A stretch of 64,000 bases of DNA. It comes from an uncultured Oscillospiraceae bacterium (GTDB taxonomy: Bacteria > Bacillota > Clostridia > Oscillospirales > Acutalibacteraceae). The notes beneath the pieces were generated by a model. It was given only the letters and a program-made list of their open reading frames with translations. It was not told the DNA's origin and did no database searches. The stretch is taken from assembly GCA_900541565.1 (NCBI GenBank), contig UQKB01000004.1, forward strand, positions 86,202-150,201, read 5' to 3'. Position numbers and translations under genes: made by a program. Positions 60,946 through 64,000 of this stretch are shown here, piece after piece. Numbering within the stretch: position 1 is the stretch's first letter; each line of letters starts with the position of its first letter.

Positions 60946-60975
60946 ATATTATCGCACAGATATCATATTTTTCAA
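60946..60975 (-). promoter_or_regulatory. promoter of the glmU-prs-pth-mfd-prsA unit
   Basis: On the minus strand TTGAAA (60970-60975), 18-base spacer and TAATAT (60946-60951), about 110 bases before glmU. The divergent 350-base gap to ppdK otherwise holds AT-rich sequence and the ppdK -10. Confidence 0.55.
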
Positions 60976-61090
60976 GTTTTAAATTACACTTTCTGACAAT
61001 TTTAACGTTTTCAACAGTATTATGTTTTATAATAATCATTAAATTAGTCTGTTTTTATTGGAAAAAAGTATAGCCTTTTCAGGAAATCTT

Positions 61091-61099
61091 TGCTATAAT
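61091..61099 (+). promoter_or_regulatory. extended -10 of the ppdK promoter
   Basis: TGCTATAAT is an extended -10 with no good -35. A 5' leader of about 80 bases follows, with a small hairpin, GTGCAAA with TTTTGCAC (61138-61155). Confidence 0.6.
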
Positions 61100-61183
61100 A
61101 CAACGTGGACTTGTAAAGTCAGCTTATCTTGTAAATGGTGCAAATACATTTTGCACGTAAAAAATTTTTAGGAGGTTATTCCA

Positions 61184-63820
61184 ATGAGCCATAAGTATGT
61201 TTATCTTTTCTCTGAGGGCGACGAAACCATGAGAGAGCTTCTTGGCGGAAAAGGCGCAAACCTTGCTGGTATGGTCAAGCTTGGTATGCCGGTTCCCCAG
61301 GGCTTTACGGTTTCTACAGAAGCCTGCACCCGTTATTATGAAGACGGAAGAAAAATCGGCGCAGATATTGAAGAGCAGATCTATCAGGCGCTGGCAAAGG
61401 TTGAAGAGATCAACGGCAAAAAATTTGGGGACACAAAAAACCCGCTGCTGGTATCTGTCCGCAGCGGCGCAAGAGCGTCCATGCCCGGTATGATGGATAC
61501 CATTTTGAACCTGGGCCTGAACGACGACGTTGTCGCCGGCTTGATTGCTGGCAATCCGGACCCGAAATTTGAACGGTTTGTGTATGACTCCTACCGCCGT
61601 TTTATCCAGATGTTCTCTGACGTTGTTATGGAGATTTCCAAAAAGCGTTTTGAGGTCATTATTGACGAAGTAAAAGAAAAGAAGGGCATTAAGGACGATA
61701 TTGATCTGGATGCCGACGATATGAAGCAGCTGGTGGTTCTGTTTAAAGAGTTTTACAAGCAGGAAAAGGGCGAGGATTTCCCGACAGATCCAAAGGTACA
61801 GATGATGGAGGCCGTAAAGGCTGTTTTCCGTTCCTGGGACAACCCCCGCGCAAACGTATACCGCCGTATGAACGACATCCCCTATTCCTGGGGCACCGCT
61901 GTCAACGTGCAGCCCATGGTGTTTGGTAACCTGAATGAAAATTCCGGTACGGGCGTTGCCTTTACGCGCGACCCTGCAACGGGCGAAAAGGCGCTGTTTG
62001 GCGAATACCTGATCAACGCACAGGGCGAAGACGTTGTTGCCGGCGTGCGCACACCCAGCCATATTACAAAGCTTGCAGAAGACATGCCCGAGGTGTACAA
62101 GCAGTTTGTAGACATTGCAAACCGTTTGGAAAAGCATTACAGGGACATGCAGGATATGGAATTTACCATTGAAAACGGAAAGCTTTATATGCTGCAGACG
62201 AGAAACGGCAAAAGAACTGCCGCGGCTGCGTTGAAAATAGCGGTTGACCTTGTAAAAGAAGGCATGATCACAGAAGAAGAAGCTGTTTTGCGTGTTGACC
62301 CCAAGCAGCTTGACGCTTTGCTCCACCCGCAGTTTGACGCAAACGCATTGAAGGCTGCAACGCCGATCGGCAAGGGACTTGCTGCGTCTCCCGGCGCTGC
62401 ATGCGGTAAGGTTGTGTTTACTGCGGAAGACGCCAAAACATGGGTTGAAAAGGGCGAAAAGGTTGTTTTGGTCCGTTTGGAAACTTCCCCGGAAGACATT
62501 GAAGGCATGAACGCCGCCGAAGGCATTTTGACCGTTAGAGGCGGTATGACCTCCCACGCGGCTGTTGTTGCGCGCGGCATGGGTACCTGCTGTGTTTCCG
62601 GCTGCGGTGACATCAACATTGACGAAGAGGCAAAAATGTTTACCCTTGGCGGTAAAACGATCAAAGAGGGCGACTATATATCCCTTAACGGGTCAACCGG
62701 CGACATTTACGGCGAAGCCATCCCCACGGTAGATGCTGCGATTGTAGGCGACTTTGACGTATTTATGAAGTGGGCGGACGCAGCCAGAACGCTGCAGGTA
62801 AGGACCAATGCAGACAACCCCCGCGACACGGCGCAGGCTGTAAAATTTGGCGCAGAGGGTATTGGCCTTTGCCGCACCGAGCATATGTTCTTTGAAGGCG
62901 ATAGGATTAAGGCGATCCGTGAAATGATCGTTTCCGACACGGTTGAGGAAAGAAAGAACGCGCTTGCAAAGATCATGCCGTACCAGCAGGGCGACTTTGA
63001 AGCCATGTACAGGGTTCTGGAAGGACGTCCCATGACGATCCGCTTCCTTGACCCCCCGCTGCATGAATTTGTTCCTACAAAGGAAGAAGATATTGTAGAG
63101 CTTGCAAAAGAAATGAACATTACGGTTGAGCACCTGAAAAGCGTGATCAGCGGCCTGCACGAGTTTAACCCGATGATGGGCCACCGCGGCTGCCGTCTGG
63201 CGGTAACGTACCCGGAAATTGCAGAAATGCAGACGACTGCCGTAATCAACGCGGCGATCACGGTTAATAAAGAACATCCGGAATACAACATTGTACCGGA
63301 AATCATGATCCCGCTGGTAGGCGAGCTCAAAGAGCTCAAGTATGTAAAGGATGTTGTAACGGCAACGGCCGACAAGCTGATTGCAGAAGCGGGCGTGAAC
63401 ATGCAGTACCATGTGGGTACGATGATCGAAATCCCAAGGGCTGCGCTTACCGCGGACGAAATTGCAAAAGAAGCAGAATTCTTCAGCTTTGGTACAAACG
63501 ACCTGACGCAGATGACCTTTGGCTTCAGCCGTGACGACGCCGGCAAGTTCTTGGATGCATACTATGAAAAGAAAATCTATGAATTTGACCCGTTTGCAAA
63601 GCTTGACCAGACAGGCGTTGGCAAACTGGTAAAGATGGCGGCCGAGCTTGGCAGAGCAACACGCCCGGATATCAAGCTGGGTATTTGCGGCGAGCACGGC
63701 GGTGATCCTTCTTCTGTTGAGTTCTGCCATAATGTTGGCCTCAACTATGTATCCTGCTCCCCGTTCCGCGTGCCGATCGCACGTCTGGCTGCAGCACAGG
63801 CTGCTATTAAAAGCAAATAA
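61184..63820 (+). CDS. ppdK: pyruvate, phosphate dikinase
   Basis: A complete 878-residue PPDK interconverting pyruvate, ATP and phosphate with PEP, AMP and pyrophosphate; common in anaerobes for PPi-linked glycolysis or gluconeogenesis. The ATP-grasp domain begins at the N-terminus (GGKGANLAGM). The phospho-histidine lies in GGMTSHAAVVARGMG near residue 455, and the C-terminal TIM barrel has GICGEHGGD with the catalytic Cys. GGAGG is nine bases before ATG 61184. It uses more preferred codons than its neighbours, as expected for a highly expressed gene. Confidence 0.97.
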   Translation: MSHKYVYLFSEGDETMRELLGGKGANLAGMVKLGMPVPQGFTVSTEACTRYYEDGRKIGADIEEQIYQALAKVEEINGKKFGDTKNPLLVSVRSGARASMPGMMDTILNLGLNDDVVAGLIAGNPDPKFERFVYDSYRRFIQMFSDVVMEISKKRFEVIIDEVKEKKGIKDDIDLDADDMKQLVVLFKEFYKQEKGEDFPTDPKVQMMEAVKAVFRSWDNPRANVYRRMNDIPYSWGTAVNVQPMVFGNLNENSGTGVAFTRDPATGEKALFGEYLINAQGEDVVAGVRTPSHITKLAEDMPEVYKQFVDIANRLEKHYRDMQDMEFTIENGKLYMLQTRNGKRTAAAALKIAVDLVKEGMITEEEAVLRVDPKQLDALLHPQFDANALKAATPIGKGLAASPGAACGKVVFTAEDAKTWVEKGEKVVLVRLETSPEDIEGMNAAEGILTVRGGMTSHAAVVARGMGTCCVSGCGDINIDEEAKMFTLGGKTIKEGDYISLNGSTGDIYGEAIPTVDAAIVGDFDVFMKWADAARTLQVRTNADNPRDTAQAVKFGAEGIGLCRTEHMFFEGDRIKAIREMIVSDTVEERKNALAKIMPYQQGDFEAMYRVLEGRPMTIRFLDPPLHEFVPTKEEDIVELAKEMNITVEHLKSVISGLHEFNPMMGHRGCRLAVTYPEIAEMQTTAVINAAITVNKEHPEYNIVPEIMIPLVGELKELKYVKDVVTATADKLIAEAGVNMQYHVGTMIEIPRAALTADEIAKEAEFFSFGTNDLTQMTFGFSRDDAGKFLDAYYEKKIYEFDPFAKLDQTGVGKLVKMAAELGRATRPDIKLGICGEHGGDPSSVEFCHNVGLNYVSCSPFRVPIARLAAAQAAIKSK

Positions 63821-63885
63821 GCATGGCGCATGGCTGTTAAAGTGCAAATCAATTTTTACAAAAAATTTGTGCTAAACTAAAGAAT

Positions 63886-63927
63886 AGACCTTGTGAGTCA
63901 TTTCGGCTCACAGGGTCTTATTTTTTT
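63886..63927 (+). terminator. ppdK terminator
   Basis: AGACCTTGTGAG (63886-63897) and CTCACAGGGTCT (63907-63918) form a 12-bp stem with one wobble, followed by TATTTTTTT, 66 bases after the stop. Confidence 0.9.
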
Positions 63928-63952
63928 GCGACATGGCAAAAAACCTTAAAAA

Positions 63953-64000
63953 CTGTCTCTTATACACATCTCCGAGCCCACGAGACACTGAGCGATCTCG
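63953..64000. other. Illumina Nextera adapter, index and P7 start (artefact)
   Basis: Bases 63953-63986 are the reverse complement of the Nextera read-2 transposase adapter, beginning with the mosaic-end core CTGTCTCTTATACACATCT. Bases 63987-63994 (ACTGAGCG) look like an 8-base i7 index, and 63995-64000 (ATCTCG) is the start of the P7 primer. This is read-through left in an assembly, not organismal DNA. Confidence 0.97.

Noticed and set aside
61124..63847. Long antisense frames of 477, 384 and 279 codons opposite ppdK
   Set aside because: They mirror the codon pattern of the highly biased ppdK gene, have no ribosome sites, and their products are Phe/His/Cys/Arg-rich without any family likeness.

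Overview
The window looks like chromosomal DNA of a spore-forming, Gram-positive-type clostridium (Firmicutes, class Clostridia). Evidence is the holB-ricT order, a mraZ-rsmH-ftsL-spoVD-mraY-ftsW-murG-murA-ftsQ-ftsZ wall and division cluster, spmA/spmB, a GerA-family germination protein, a Trp-type T-box leader, an AbrB/SpoVT-type regulator, pyruvate phosphate dikinase and an 8-Cys 2[4Fe-4S] ferredoxin. I cannot assign a genus. The last 48 bases (63953-64000) are not genomic: they match an Illumina Nextera adapter, an 8-base index and the start of P7, so the natural contig ends near 63952.

Layout. 1-2859 (minus): truncated trmN6, a clostridial ferredoxin, ricT and holB. 3142-15876 (plus): housekeeping genes phoH-ybeY-dgkA, era-yqzL-recO-mutS2, a membrane protein, rimM-trmD, ptsH (HPr), uvrC, rsmD-coaD and a coiled-coil protein. 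16070-29478 (plus): the division/murein cluster, opening with a consensus promoter and a paired MraZ-like operator and closing with the ftsZ terminator. This cluster has no murE, murF, murD, murC or murB. Between spoVD and mraY sits a 195-residue protein that looks like a Mur ligase without its ATP loop and C-terminal domain.

29506-40677: a methyltransferase, a cysteine-synthase-family enzyme, endonuclease IV, a pfkB-type kinase with an unknown partner, thioredoxin reductase, dCMP deaminase, an AbrB-type regulator with an added Cys4 motif, spmA-spmB (same frame, separated by one TAG), a GerA-family protein, and T-box-controlled trpB2.

41069-52448 (plus): a compact phage-derived cassette of 17 intact genes: terminase small and large subunits, portal, prohead-protease-like protein, small head protein, major capsid protein, connectors, a tail protein, a 52-residue helical peptide, and LysM/XkdP-, XkdQ-, spike-, gp25-, gpJ- and XkdU-like baseplate proteins plus a fibre-like protein. 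I see no integrase, repressor, holin, endolysin, recognisable sheath or tube, or tape-measure gene. It is bounded by strong terminators and directly flanked by cellular genes. This is the best candidate for an undescribed system: a domesticated capsid-plus-baseplate particle with little or no tail.

52517-60833 (minus): an Asn-Asp-Tyr repeat membrane protein, a PrsA/SurA-type lipoprotein, mfd, pth, prs and a GlmU reduced to its uridyltransferase domain, probably from one promoter at 60946-60975. 61184-63820 (plus): pyruvate phosphate dikinase and its terminator, followed by adapter. I found no tRNA, rRNA, CRISPR array or insertion sequence.
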